NCBI GenBank assembly: GCA_035691285.1 | Contig: DASSJI010000028.1 | Span: forward strand, 1-7,769 | Reading direction: 5' to 3' | Source of the DNA: DATFEN01 sp035691285 | GTDB lineage: Bacteria; Acidobacteriota; Vicinamibacteria; Fen-336 | Length of the DNA stretch: 7,769 nt | In this document: positions 6,075 through 7,769 of the stretch, piece after piece | Layout of the letters: each line of letters begins with the position of its first letter | Numbering within the stretch: the first letter of the stretch is position 1 | Notes under the pieces: generated by a model | Seen by the model: only the letters and a program-made list of their open reading frames with translations | Database searches by the model: none | Told to the model about the DNA's origin: nothing | Program-made: the position numbers and the translations under genes

Positions 6075-6092
6075 CGTGCGCGGCGACGAAAT

Positions 6093-7763
<1,671 letters not shown>

Positions 7764-7769
7764 CGGAGC

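Overview
The window is a very GC-rich bacterial chromosomal segment (roughly two thirds or more G+C by eye, with strong G/C third-position bias). Dense GC coding leaves long open shadow frames opposite nearly every gene. Several features fit a soil-type Acidobacteriota lineage or another GC-rich deep-branching phylum: a GlnRS-type glutaminyl-tRNA synthetase, a lipoprotein with DUF5666-like repeats, and a large secreted BNR/Asp-box protein. This taxonomic placement is inference, because no 16S or other marker is present. No phage, transposon, CRISPR or defence-type gene is visible.

Layout, left to right. A tRNA-Glu(CTC) lies on the minus strand at 50-124, with an excellent sigma70-type promoter just upstream of it. 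A divergent, gene-free, relatively AT-richer spacer (125-366) follows. Next come two plus-strand genes for exported proteins separated by only 4 bp: a DUF5666-like lipoprotein (367-1344) and a periplasmic coiled-coil/glycine-zipper protein (1349-2215). proC (pyrroline-5-carboxylate reductase, 2266-3090) follows in the same direction, after a 50-bp gap holding a 9-bp perfect inverted repeat that overlaps the probable ribosome binding site. A hairpin-rich convergent junction (3091-3153) separates proC from the minus-strand genes. These are a 940-residue secreted Asp-box beta-propeller protein (3154-5976) and, upstream of it, glnS (6093-7763). glnS begins at a GTG six bases from the right edge, so its 5' context is cut off.

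How the genes relate. Three encode core functions: tRNA-Glu, proline biosynthesis and Gln-tRNA charging. Three encode exported proteins without assigned biochemical roles. The lipoprotein and the glycine-zipper protein are probably co-transcribed and translationally coupled, so they are the best candidate for an undescribed functional unit, probably at the cell envelope. The Asp-box protein has its own promoter between it and glnS, with an inverted repeat over the -35 box, and so may be regulated separately from glnS.

I do not see a convincing novel multi-gene system. The points most worth checking are the nearly leaderless tRNA-Glu transcription unit, the coupled envelope pair, the Asp-box protein and the hairpin over the proC start region.
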